A stretch of 18,219 nucleotides of DNA from JAYXXU01 sp037969155. GTDB lineage: Bacteria > Pseudomonadota > Gammaproteobacteria > Pseudomonadales > Moraxellaceae. The notes under the pieces were generated by a model. That model had not been told where the DNA came from, did no database searches, and saw nothing but the letters and a program-made list of their open reading frames with translations. A program made the translations under genes and the position numbers. The stretch is taken from the NCBI GenBank assembly GCA_037969155.1, contig JBBKWW010000126.1, positions 1 to 18,219 on the forward strand, given 5' to 3'. The first letter of the stretch is position 1, and the number at the start of each line of letters is the position of its first letter. This document shows, in pieces, positions 7,626-14,045 of the stretch.

Positions 7626-8576
7626 ATGCCCAATCTTGTCGTTTTCAGCGGTAACGCGCACCCCCAACTTGCTCATCGTGTGGTTAGCCACTTGCATATC
7701 CCCTTGGGTGCTGCATCGGTAAACCGTTTTTCCGATGGCGAAATTTCAGTTGAAATCAACGAAAATGTACGCGGCAAAGATGTATTCATCTTGCAGTCGA
7801 CGTGCGCCCCAACCAATGACAACCTGATGGAAATCTTGGTCATGGCCGATGCGTTGCGTCGTTCCAGCGCGGGTCGAATTACCGCAGTGATTCCGTACTT
7901 TGGTTATGCACGGCAAGATCGCCGCCCTCGCTCAGCACGCGTCGCGATTACGGCTAAGGTCGTCGCAGATATGCTGACCACCGTGGGTATTGATCGTGTA
8001 CTGACCGTTGATTTACATGCCGATCAAATTCAAGGCTTCTTTGACATTCCGGTTGACAACATTTACGGCTCGCCGATTTTGTTGGCTGACCTGAAACAGC
8101 AAAGCTATGACAACCTTGTGATTGTGTCACCTGACGTTGGCGGTGTGGTGCGCGCGCGTGCCGTTGCCAAACAACTCGGTGATACCGATCTAGCGATTAT
8201 CGATAAACGCCGCCCGAAAGCCAATGAATCACAAGTGATGCATATTATTGGTGATGTGGCTGGACGTGATTGCGTCATTGTCGATGACATGGTCGATACC
8301 GCAGGTACACTATGTAAAGCGGCGGCGGCCCTCAAAGAACATGGCGCACGTCGTGTAGCTGCCTACTGTACCCATCCGGTGCTGTCAGGTGCTGCGATTG
8401 AAAATATTAAAAACTCGATGCTGGACGAACTGGTTGTCACTGACACCATTCCACTGTCTGACGCTGCCTTGGCCTTGGGTAAAATCCGTCAAGTCAGTCT
8501 GTCAAGCATGTTGGCCGAAACCGTGCGTCGTATTAACAACGAAGAATCCATCAGCGCGATGTTCGACCTGATGTGA
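7626..8576 (+). CDS. prs: Ribose-phosphate pyrophosphokinase
   Basis: It makes PRPP from ribose 5-phosphate and ATP, feeding purine, pyrimidine, histidine, tryptophan and NAD synthesis. From ATG 7626 the protein has 316 residues, close to the family norm. Seen: the ATP-binding flexible loop YARQDRRPRS (94-103), the metal-site segment TVDLHADQIQGFF (127-139, with H131), DKRRPKAN (193-200), and the PRPP-binding loop VIVDDMVDTAGT (217-228). A longer reading frame begins upstream inside the tRNA, but the ATG preceded by TAGGGTG gives the normal N-terminus PNLVVFSGNAHPQLA. The gene is followed by a hairpin and a strong terminator. Its promoter is most likely the one before tRNA-Gln copy 2. Confidence 0.97.
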   Translation: MPNLVVFSGNAHPQLAHRVVSHLHIPLGAASVNRFSDGEISVEINENVRGKDVFILQSTCAPTNDNLMEILVMADALRRSSAGRITAVIPYFGYARQDRRPRSARVAITAKVVADMLTTVGIDRVLTVDLHADQIQGFFDIPVDNIYGSPILLADLKQQSYDNLVIVSPDVGGVVRARAVAKQLGDTDLAIIDKRRPKANESQVMHIIGDVAGRDCVIVDDMVDTAGTLCKAAAALKEHGARRVAAYCTHPVLSGAAIENIKNSMLDELVVTDTIPLSDAALALGKIRQVSLSSMLAETVRRINNEESISAMFDLM

Positions 8577-8587
8577 GTAGTACCGCG

Positions 8588-8605
8588 TGATCGGTTCGCC
8601 GATCA
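8588..8605 (+). other. Hairpin between prs and rplY
   Basis: TGATCGG (8588-8594) and CCGATCA (8599-8605) form a perfect 7-bp stem with a TTCG tetraloop. No T tract follows it. It lies 6 nt before the left arm of the next hairpin, which is a full terminator. It could stabilise the 3' end of the prs transcript or take part in control of rplY. Confidence 0.7.
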
Positions 8606-8611
8606 TCTCAA

Positions 8612-8642
8612 GCCAGACTGGTCGCAAGTCTGGCATTTTTTT
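8612..8642 (+). terminator. Intrinsic terminator between prs and rplY
   Basis: GCCAGACT (8612-8619) and AGTCTGGC (8627-8634) form an 8-bp GC-rich stem with a 7-nt loop, followed by A and seven Ts (8636-8642). This is a textbook intrinsic terminator. Only 20 nt remain before the rplY ATG, too few for a promoter with its transcript start, so rplY must be reached by partial read-through or from a promoter upstream of the terminator. Confidence 0.88.
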
Positions 8643-8662
8643 AGTCCGATGAGGTTTTCATC

Positions 8663-9274
8663 ATGAGCAACAATTTTAGCCTAATAGCACAAGTCCGTGA
8701 TCTGCAAGGGAAGGGTGCGAGCCGCCGCCTGCGTCATGAGAAGCTAGTTCCTGCCATTATTTATGGTGGCCATGCTGAGCCGCAATCCATCTCTATTCAA
8801 TTCAAAGATTTGGTAAAATGCCTCGAAAACGAAGCATTTTATTCACATATTTTGACATTAGATGTTGCTGGCAAAACCGAAAGCGTCGTGCTTAAAGCCC
8901 TACAGCGCCATCCGGCTAAAGGCTTCCCAATGCACGCCGACTTCTACCGTGTGGTTGCTGGTGAAGAAATCACCATGCGCGTTCCACTGCACTTCCTCAA
9001 TGCAGAAACCTCAGTTGGTGTGAAGCAGCAAGGTGGTCAGTTCTCGATCATTGCGACTGACGTTGAAGTGCGTACACTGCCTGCCAACTTGCCAGAAGCG
9101 ATTGATGTAGATGTTGCTGGCTTAGAGCTGGGCGAAACCCTGCACCTGTCAGACCTTAAACTGCCTGAAGGCGTGATCTTGACTGAGTTATCGCTGGGTG
9201 AAAACCACAACTTGGCCATCGCCAATATCCATCACATCGAAACCATCGAAGACAGCGAAGAAGCAGCTGAGTAA
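8663..9274 (+). CDS. rplY: 50S ribosomal protein L25, long (CTC/TL5-type) form
   Basis: It binds 5S rRNA in the large ribosomal subunit. The 203-residue protein is the two-domain form: an N-terminal L25 domain (about 1-95, with GKGASRRLRHEK and VPAIIYGG near the start and PMHADFYRV at about 92-100) and a C-terminal beta domain (about 100-190, with the TLPANLPEAIDVDV segment). A short acidic tail (EDSEEAAE) ends the protein. E. coli L25 consists of the first domain only. ATG 8663 has GAGG at 8651-8654, spacing 8. A strong terminator stands directly upstream. pth begins 11 bp after the stop. Confidence 0.96.
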   Translation: MSNNFSLIAQVRDLQGKGASRRLRHEKLVPAIIYGGHAEPQSISIQFKDLVKCLENEAFYSHILTLDVAGKTESVVLKALQRHPAKGFPMHADFYRVVAGEEITMRVPLHFLNAETSVGVKQQGGQFSIIATDVEVRTLPANLPEAIDVDVAGLELGETLHLSDLKLPEGVILTELSLGENHNLAIANIHHIETIEDSEEAAE

Positions 9275-9285
9275 GGCTGCAATTA

Positions 9286-9864
9286 GTGAGCATCTCACTG
9301 ATCGTCGGTTTGGGTAATCCGGGAACGGAATATGCCCAAACCCGCCACAATGCTGGGTTTTGGTATGTTGAACGCCTTGCCCAGCGTTATGGTATTAGCC
9401 TGAAGTCAGAAAGTCGCTTTCATGGCTTGACCGGTCGTGGCCAGATTGAAGGTCATGATGTTCGTTTGTTACTGCCTAGCACATTTATGAATCGTTCAGG
9501 GCAAGCCGTGGTGCCAATGGCAAAGTTTTTTCAAGTGCCAGTCACTCAGCTGCTGATCGCGCATGATGAGCTAGATTTAGCCTCTGGCGTGATTCGATTG
9601 AAGTCAGGTGGTGGGCATGGCGGACACAACGGTCTACGCGATATCGTGCCACATCTCGGTGCTGAATTTCACCGACTGCGCATTGGTATTGGTCACCCTG
9701 GCCATCGTGACAAAGTCACCAGCCATGTGCTGGGTAAAGCGCCAGCTGCTGAACAAGCCCTACTCGATCAAGCCCTCGATGAAGCATTCCGTCTCACTGA
9801 TCAGATCGTTGCAGGCAATATCCCCCAAGCGATGAACCAATTAAACCGCTTTGTGGCCAGTTAG
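9286..9864 (+). CDS. pth: Peptidyl-tRNA hydrolase
   Basis: It cleaves the ester bond of peptidyl-tRNAs that fall off the ribosome, recycling tRNA. The protein has 192 residues, the usual length. Known active-site residues are all present: N11 in GLGNPG, the catalytic H21 in TRHNAGFW, N69 in PSTFMNRSG, D94 in AHDELDL and N115 in GGHGGHNGLRD. The start is GTG at 9286, preceded by AAGG; no ATG is available near the conserved N-terminus. It follows rplY by 11 bp, the rplY-pth order seen in many gammaproteobacteria. No good terminator is visible after it; a 5-bp TGCCG/CGGCA stem near 9898 lacks a T tract. Confidence 0.97.
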   Translation: MSISLIVGLGNPGTEYAQTRHNAGFWYVERLAQRYGISLKSESRFHGLTGRGQIEGHDVRLLLPSTFMNRSGQAVVPMAKFFQVPVTQLLIAHDELDLASGVIRLKSGGGHGGHNGLRDIVPHLGAEFHRLRIGIGHPGHRDKVTSHVLGKAPAAEQALLDQALDEAFRLTDQIVAGNIPQAMNQLNRFVAS

Positions 9865-9957
9865 TGCTATTTTGACCTGAACAGATATTGCAGCGGCTGC
9901 CGAATCACGGCAAAATGTCGCCCGCTCAGACTCGGTCGTGCCTGATTGGCTCGATTT

Positions 9958-9966
9958 TGGTATGCT
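9958..9966 (+). promoter_or_regulatory. Possible extended -10 promoter for panD
   Basis: TGG followed by TATGCT (9961-9966) fits an extended -10 element. No convincing -35 lies 17 bp upstream. Transcription would start near 9973, giving a leader of about 70 nt before panD. The rest of the 180-bp pth-panD gap shows no gene. Confidence 0.35.
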
Positions 9967-10044
9967 ACAGCGTGCAGTTCGCAATCTTCCGCAACTGTTA
10001 CCCGTTTTACTGTTACTGGCTCTACTCCCTTGGAGGCTACCGCC

Positions 10045-10425
10045 ATGCAAACCACCATGCTTAAATGCAAGATCCACCGCGCCCGTGTGACCCACGCTGA
10101 ACTTCACTACGAAGGCTCTTGCGCGATTGATGGTCAACTTATGGATCTGGCGGGGATTTTAGAATACGAACAAATCCAAATTTATAACGTCTCCAATGGC
10201 GAACGCTTCACCACCTATGCGATTCGGGGCGAAGAAGGCTCTAAAATCATTTCGGTCAACGGTGCGGCTGCATTCAAAGCCAATGTCAGTGATATTATTA
10301 TCATCGCCGCCTACGCGGGGTATGACAGCCATGAACTGCTAAATTTTAAGCCTAAACTGGTGTACTGCACAGAAGACAATCGTGTATCGCACACCAGCAA
10401 TATTATTCCGGTACAAGTGGCTTAA
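10045..10425 (+). CDS. panD: Aspartate 1-decarboxylase proenzyme
   Basis: It decarboxylates L-aspartate to beta-alanine for pantothenate and CoA synthesis. The proenzyme cleaves itself to create a pyruvoyl group. From ATG 10045 the protein has 126 residues, and the self-cleavage site YEGSCAID places the cut between G24 and S25, exactly as in E. coli. This fixes the start, although the same frame stays open further upstream. Other conserved parts are KIHRARVTHAEL (9-20), NGERFTTYAI (about 51-60) and IISVNGAAA. TGGAGG at 10031-10036 with a spacing of 8 is a strong ribosome binding site. A small stem, CTCC (10025-10028) with GGAG (10032-10035), could cover it. A strong terminator follows, so panD is probably a single-gene unit here. 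Confidence 0.97.
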   Translation: MQTTMLKCKIHRARVTHAELHYEGSCAIDGQLMDLAGILEYEQIQIYNVSNGERFTTYAIRGEEGSKIISVNGAAAFKANVSDIIIIAAYAGYDSHELLNFKPKLVYCTEDNRVSHTSNIIPVQVA

Positions 10426-10446
10426 ACGCTACAACTCAGTGCCCAC

Positions 10447-10480
10447 AAAAAAACCGCCCGATCAGATCAGGCGGTTTTTT
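10447..10480. terminator. Bidirectional terminator between panD and the DUF1289 gene
   Basis: CCGCC (10454-10458) and GGCGG (10470-10474) form the core stem. They are flanked by seven As (10447-10453) and six Ts (10475-10480), so the hairpin works as an intrinsic terminator on both strands. It serves panD from the left and the convergent DUF1289 gene from the right. Confidence 0.9.
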
Positions 10481-10506
10481 CTCATTTACATTGATCTGAA
10501 TCTGGA

Positions 10507-10965
10507 CTAACCCACACTACTAAAATGTGCCGCACGCAGCCACGCAAACTCAAAACTAGCCGCTGCCAACTCACACAAGCGTTGCTCTGCCTGCTGCCAC
10601 AGATGATCCACCTGACTGGCTGCTAACAGCAAGCCTGACTCGACGCAACGCTCAGGCTGGCGTTGACAAATGCGCAGTGCCTCATACACCAGCCGACCTC
10701 GTGACGCTTGCGCCGTAAGGCGGATATGCCGACTGGCTAAAAATGCTGACAACTGCACGGTGTCTTGAATGCCGACCAATGGCAGAATGATTTGATCGAG
10801 TTGCTGATCGAGGCGTAACCAAATAAAATCACGCTGCACACTGGTATAGCGGTTCCAGTCAATCACCTCATGACTAAACCGCCGACAGCCACGACAGACA
10901 CTGTCACCAAACACCGTGGAGCAACGACCCACACAGGGCGTTGATGCTGTCATAGAAATTTGCAT
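10507..10965 (-). CDS. DUF1289 domain protein
   Basis: A 152-residue protein. Its N-terminus carries the DUF1289 signature: C11 and C15 in PCVGRC, then GDSVCRGC with C24 and C27, and RRFSHEVIDWNRY after it. The four cysteines suggest a metal or Fe-S site; the function of the family is not established. Residues 50-152 are a helical region with many Leu and Gln (for example AQASRGRLVYEALRI) that I do not recognise. ATG 10965 is preceded by GGTGAG; an internal ATG at 10953 would also keep the cysteines. The gene diverges from trhO across 94 bp and ends against panD at a shared terminator. Confidence 0.82.
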   Translation of the reverse strand: MQISMTASTPCVGRCSTVFGDSVCRGCRRFSHEVIDWNRYTSVQRDFIWLRLDQQLDQIILPLVGIQDTVQLSAFLASRHIRLTAQASRGRLVYEALRICQRQPERCVESGLLLAASQVDHLWQQAEQRLCELAAASFEFAWLRAAHFSSVG

Positions 10966-11020
10966 ACGCTCACCGCAAAAAATGACTGACGAACAGCACC
11001 CGTGCTGACTCGCAAACCGT

Positions 11021-11029
11021 TAAACTATA
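11021..11029. promoter_or_regulatory. Possible shared -10 region for the DUF1289 gene and trhO
   Basis: The same few bases read TAAACT on the plus strand (11021-11026) and TATAGT on the minus strand (11029-11024). Both resemble -10 hexamers. No good -35 is seen on either side. Known bidirectional promoters use such symmetric -10 elements, and the position suits both divergent genes. Confidence 0.35.
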
Positions 11030-11059
11030 GCCCGTTTCTGACTTGGAGTATGACTGCCC

Positions 11060-12025
11060 ATGAGCCAATCTGCCGACCACACAACCCTTGCACAAGTCAC
11101 TGTATCGCCCGAGCAATGCTGGACGGTTGCCGCATTATACCAGTTTAAAGTGGTTGAACAGCCGCAGTTACTCTGCACACAGTTACAGCAACTGACCGAG
11201 CAACTGCTGACCTGTGGCACATTGATTGTTGCGGGGGAAGGTATCAATGGCACGATTGCAGGTCGTCGAGCAGCGATTGATCAGATTCATCAATTTTTGC
11301 TGGATGCTGGTTTTGATCGGATGGAATATAAAGAATCTAGTAGCAGTGAACGGCCATTTCGCCGTATGAAAGTAAAGCTAAAAAAAGAAATCGTCACTCT
11401 CGGCGTACCTGTGGCACCGCGTGAATTGGTTGGGCATTACCTTGAGCCTGCTGAATGGAATGCGTTGATTGCTCAAGAAGACGTATTGGTCATCGACACC
11501 CGTAACCGCTATGAATACAAAGCTGGCACCTTTAAGCATGCGATTGATCCAGCAACCGACAGCTTTCGTCAGTTTCCAGAATACGTTAAAACCCAACTGG
11601 CCAATGCCAAGCACAAAAAAATCGCCATGTTCTGCACGGGTGGCATTCGCTGTGAAAAATCGACCAGCTTATTGCTACAAGAAGGCTTTGAGAATGTCTA
11701 CCATCTTAAAGGCGGCATTCTGAATTATTTAGAAAAAACCGCAACTGAAGATAGCCTCTGGCAAGGCGAGTGCTTCGTATTTGATCATCGAGTCGGTGTA
11801 CAACATGGCGTTGCTGAAGGCCAAAGCAACATGTGCTTCGGTTGTGGCTGGCCATTAACGCCAGAAGAAATGACTGCTGCGAGTTTTGAGCGTGGGGTCA
11901 GCTGTCCATACTGTTTTGAACAAACGACAGAAGATCAAAAATCCCGCTATCGGATGCGGCAACAGCAGTTTGATCAGCAAGTGCCACCGACCGAGTTAGA
12001 TCGCAAACTCCAGAACAGCAAATGA
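11060..12025 (+). CDS. trhO: tRNA uridine(34) hydroxylase (rhodanese-type)
   Basis: TrhO (YceA family) hydroxylates U34 of certain tRNAs with oxygen, the first step to cmo5U/mo5U at the wobble base. The 321-residue protein has an N-terminal acylphosphatase-like domain (about 20-120, with VVAGEGINGTIAG variant IVAGEGINGTIAG at 56-68), a rhodanese domain (about 130-230) with DTRNRYEY (146-153) and the active loop FCTGGIRCEKS (C192, R197, C198), then FDHRVGVQHG. A C-terminal pair of CxxC motifs (C259, C262 and C282, C285) looks like a zinc ribbon. ATG 11060 lies 11 nt after TTGGAG, a long spacing; an out-of-frame ATG at 11050 lies between. No usual -35 was found. The 3' end holds a hairpin that acts as terminator for the opposite strand. 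Confidence 0.93.
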   Translation: MSQSADHTTLAQVTVSPEQCWTVAALYQFKVVEQPQLLCTQLQQLTEQLLTCGTLIVAGEGINGTIAGRRAAIDQIHQFLLDAGFDRMEYKESSSSERPFRRMKVKLKKEIVTLGVPVAPRELVGHYLEPAEWNALIAQEDVLVIDTRNRYEYKAGTFKHAIDPATDSFRQFPEYVKTQLANAKHKKIAMFCTGGIRCEKSTSLLLQEGFENVYHLKGGILNYLEKTATEDSLWQGECFVFDHRVGVQHGVAEGQSNMCFGCGWPLTPEEMTAASFERGVSCPYCFEQTTEDQKSRYRMRQQQFDQQVPPTELDRKLQNSK

Positions 12026-12028
12026 CTC

Positions 12029-12062
12029 AAAAAACGGTAGGGTGCAGCATGTACACCCTACC
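12029..12062 (-). terminator. Terminator for the UPF0149 gene, just after the trhO stop
   Basis: GGTAGGGTG (12036-12044) and CACCCTACC (12054-12062) form a perfect 9-bp stem with a 9-nt loop. On the minus strand the stem is followed by G and six Ts (plus-strand A12029-12034), which makes an intrinsic terminator. On the plus strand it has no T tract but could protect the trhO 3' end. The palindrome resembles dispersed repeat hairpins of bacteria, but only one copy is in this window. Confidence 0.8.
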
Positions 12063-12100
12063 CCCTCAATCAGCCCAATTACTGAGTCCAATCACTGGGT

Positions 12101-12628
12101 TTAGTCACTCGGCGCGTGGTGTAATAAATACAACTTGGTCAGATTTTCAGGGATTTCACTGGCCATTTCTTCCAGCAAATCACCATTGCGACGGACACTT
12201 TGTAGCTGGGCATCATCTTCATCTATACCACTGAACACCATCATCGGGAGCGTTAACATGCCGACAGCTTCCTCATCCACATCGTACCAATCCTCATCTT
12301 CATTTAAAAATAAGGCATCGATAAATCCGATTGACCAGTCGCCAAGGCTAGACTCGACTTCGGCTTCTTCGACTTCAAAAGGCAGTTCAATGGTGTCTTC
12401 GTTGGATAACGTTTGTAGAATATCCTGCTGCCACAGATGAATCTGCTCAATAATATCGGCAGGGATTTTTTTATCAGACCCATCAAACAAATGCGACAAC
12501 CAATCACGCAAGGCTGGCCCTACGACAGTGGCGCACAAAAAACCATGTGTGGCAGCAAAATCCAAACCAAACTCGTTTTGCTCACCATCGAGATAGTCAA
12601 ATAAGATATCAAGGTTTAGCGCGGCCAT
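12101..12628 (-). CDS. UPF0149 (YecA/YgfB-like) family protein
   Basis: A 175-residue, strongly acidic protein (many Asp and Glu, for example GIDEDD and NEDEDWYDVDEE). The pattern of an N-terminal helical part, a central GDWSIGFIDALF (about 96-107) and a later LTLPMMVFSG (about 124-133) fits the UPF0149 family, whose role is not well defined. It lacks a C-terminal SEC-C zinc motif of longer YecA proteins. ATG 12628 has AAGGA at a spacing of 8. It lies 111 bp downstream of the PA3496-like gene, with a possible extended -10 in between, and ends at a terminator in the gap to trhO. Confidence 0.75.
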   Translation of the reverse strand: MAALNLDILFDYLDGEQNEFGLDFAATHGFLCATVVGPALRDWLSHLFDGSDKKIPADIIEQIHLWQQDILQTLSNEDTIELPFEVEEAEVESSLGDWSIGFIDALFLNEDEDWYDVDEEAVGMLTLPMMVFSGIDEDDAQLQSVRRNGDLLEEMASEIPENLTKLYLLHHAPSD

Positions 12629-12659
12629 GAGGACGTTCCTTCAATCAATAATGGGCGAT

Positions 12660-12668
12660 ACTGTAGCA
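12660..12668 (-). promoter_or_regulatory. Possible extended -10 promoter for the UPF0149 gene
   Basis: On the minus strand TGC is followed directly by TACAGT, an extended -10 pattern, about 32 nt before the ATG. No clear -35 is present. Confidence 0.35.
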
Positions 12669-12739
12669 AATCTTACCCGACTGCACATGACAGTTCGTGT
12701 AGAACTCAACTTAAAATCAGGGGTTGGCTCACATGATGT

Positions 12740-12952
12740 TTAATCATCATCATCGTCCTCATCAAAATCGACTTCATACTCTTTCAAGCGGCTCTGTAAA
12801 CGCTTTTCTTCCAACAAATCATCGATCAAGCGGCGCTTGGTCAGTGAGTTTTTGTTGTGTAGTGCTTTGCTGGTGTCCTCCGTATCAAATGATACATCAT
12901 CATCGCTAAAGCTATCCTCAAGCTCAAAATCCTGCCCACCTGCACTCGCCAC
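12740..12952 (-). CDS. Small acidic protein, PA3496-like
   Basis: A 70-residue protein with an acidic N-terminal part (FELEDSFSDDDVSFD), a central charged helix (KRRLIDDLLEEKRLQSRLKEY, about 40-60) and an Asp-rich end. The helix matches what I recall of the PA3496 family, annotated as putative envelope integrity proteins; the function is unproven. The start is GTG 12952, supported by AGGAG at a spacing of 7. A good promoter lies upstream. No signal peptide or membrane segment is visible, so an envelope role is not evident from the sequence. Reality of the gene is well supported by start site and promoter; the family name is less sure. Confidence 0.7.
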   Translation of the reverse strand: MASAGGQDFELEDSFSDDDVSFDTEDTSKALHNKNSLTKRRLIDDLLEEKRLQSRLKEYEVDFDEDDDDD

Positions 12953-12984
12953 GAGTGTTCTCCTATTTGCAACGGTCTTGCGGC

Positions 12985-13013
12985 TATTTAATGGGGATCA
13001 CCTAAAATGTCAA
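12985..13013 (-). promoter_or_regulatory. Sigma-70 promoter for the PA3496-like gene
   Basis: On the minus strand TTGACA (13013-13008) and TAAATA (12990-12985) are separated by 17 bp. Transcription would begin about 25 nt before the GTG start. It lies just after the terminator of the upstream MaoC gene, so the small gene has its own transcript. Confidence 0.75.
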
Positions 13014-13025
13014 GCAGTTTCATAC

Positions 13026-13060
13026 AAAAAAGGGAATCGACGATGCGATCCCCCTTTTTA
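13026..13060. terminator. Bidirectional-looking terminator after the MaoC-type gene
   Basis: AAAAA-GGG-A-ATCG (13027-13039) pairs with CGAT-CC-CCC-TTTTT (13046-13059) with a small internal loop. On the minus strand it ends in six Ts and closes the MaoC/FabG4 transcript. T-rich sequence also follows on the plus strand (13055-13069). Confidence 0.85.
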
Positions 13061-13086
13061 GTTTTTTTTGAGTGGCTGATCATCGA

Positions 13087-13956
13087 TTACAGTGTGGTCA
13101 ATGTACCCGCCAAATGTGGCTTGCTCGACTTGGCATCAGAGACGCTGAACACCGTCTTTTTCTGCTGCTTCTGTGCCAAAAACTCGACTTTAGCTGGTAA
13201 AAAAATCGGCAGCTTAAACTGCACTTCCGCACGATACGCGGCAGGTAACTCACCTAGCTCAGCCAAGCAGCGTGCTTTTGACCACAACCCATGTGCAATG
13301 GCCTTCGGGAAGCCAAATGCTTTGGCGGTGATGGCATGCATATGAATCAAGTTAAAATCACCGGAGACCATGCCATAGCGACGGCCAATGTTTTCAGGCA
13401 CCGACCAAATGGCCTGCTGATCACCTGCTTGGGCGATGGTTTTTTCGGCACGCTCAGTGCTTGCTGCTGCTGACCCTGCCGCTATTTTTTGGCGCATCAG
13501 GTACGTGGTACTACCCTGCCACACCAACTCAGCACCGACTTTTACCGTCATGATAAAATCAAACTGTATGCCTTTATCATGCGGTTGCAACTCACCAAAC
13601 TGACAAGATAAACGCAAGCTTTCAGTCCGGTCAATCGGGCGATACTGGGTCACGCTATTACGGATATGCACCAGACCGAGCAACGGAAAAGGAAAGGCTT
13701 CATCGGTCATCATGCTCATTTGTAACGCTTGACCTAAGACCACCAAATAGGTCGCGGGGACATTTGAGTTTACTTTAAAGCCACAAACGTCTTGGTAGCG
13801 AGCCAAATGTGTGGCATCAATCTGCAATTGGTCAACGATATATTCCGCCGCAGGCAATACGGGCGTGCCTTTACTGGGCTTTTTTAACAAGGAAGCAATG
13901 ACTTTGCCATAAGCAACATACGGCTTCGGCAGTTGTTCAAAATGACGAATATTCAT
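13087..13956 (-). CDS. MaoC-family acyl dehydratase (double hot-dog fold)
   Basis: A 289-residue protein (from ATG 13956) of the (R)-specific enoyl-thioester hydratase type. The hydratase signature in the C-terminal half reads YGMVSGDFNLIHMH, with the likely catalytic D200 and H205 and the conserved N202; the usual proline after the asparagine is leucine. AKAFGFPKAIAHGLWSKA follows, matching the family. The N-terminal half would be the second, non-catalytic hot dog. A GTG at 13968 would add four residues, but the ATG has GAG at a spacing of 7. It lies 89 bp after the FabG4-type gene with a weak terminator between them. The set resembles HtdX-FabG4-FadA2 of mycobacteria. The true substrate (chain length, CoA or ACP) is not known. 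Confidence 0.88.
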   Translation of the reverse strand: MNIRHFEQLPKPYVAYGKVIASLLKKPSKGTPVLPAAEYIVDQLQIDATHLARYQDVCGFKVNSNVPATYLVVLGQALQMSMMTDEAFPFPLLGLVHIRNSVTQYRPIDRTESLRLSCQFGELQPHDKGIQFDFIMTVKVGAELVWQGSTTYLMRQKIAAGSAAASTERAEKTIAQAGDQQAIWSVPENIGRRYGMVSGDFNLIHMHAITAKAFGFPKAIAHGLWSKARCLAELGELPAAYRAEVQFKLPIFLPAKVEFLAQKQQKKTVFSVSDAKSSKPHLAGTLTTL

Positions 13957-14001
13957 AACATCACTCACAAAAAATTAAAATCAACTCAATCTTGCAAACA
14001 T

Positions 14002-14027
14002 AAAACGGGGAGCGATGCCCCCCGTTT
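14002..14027 (-). terminator. Weak terminator between the FabG4-type and MaoC-type genes
   Basis: AAACGGGG (14003-14010) pairs with CCCCGTTT (14020-14027), 8 bp with a 9-nt loop. On the minus strand the stem runs into TTTT and then ATG, a short T tract. It may lower, not end, transcription into the MaoC gene. Confidence 0.6.
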
Positions 14028-14045
14028 ATCAGTCGTTTCTGGCAC

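Noticed and set aside
9841..10137. Minus-strand open reading frame of 98 codons across the pth-panD gap
   Set aside because: It overlaps both the pth end and the conserved start of panD and shows no known family or start signal.
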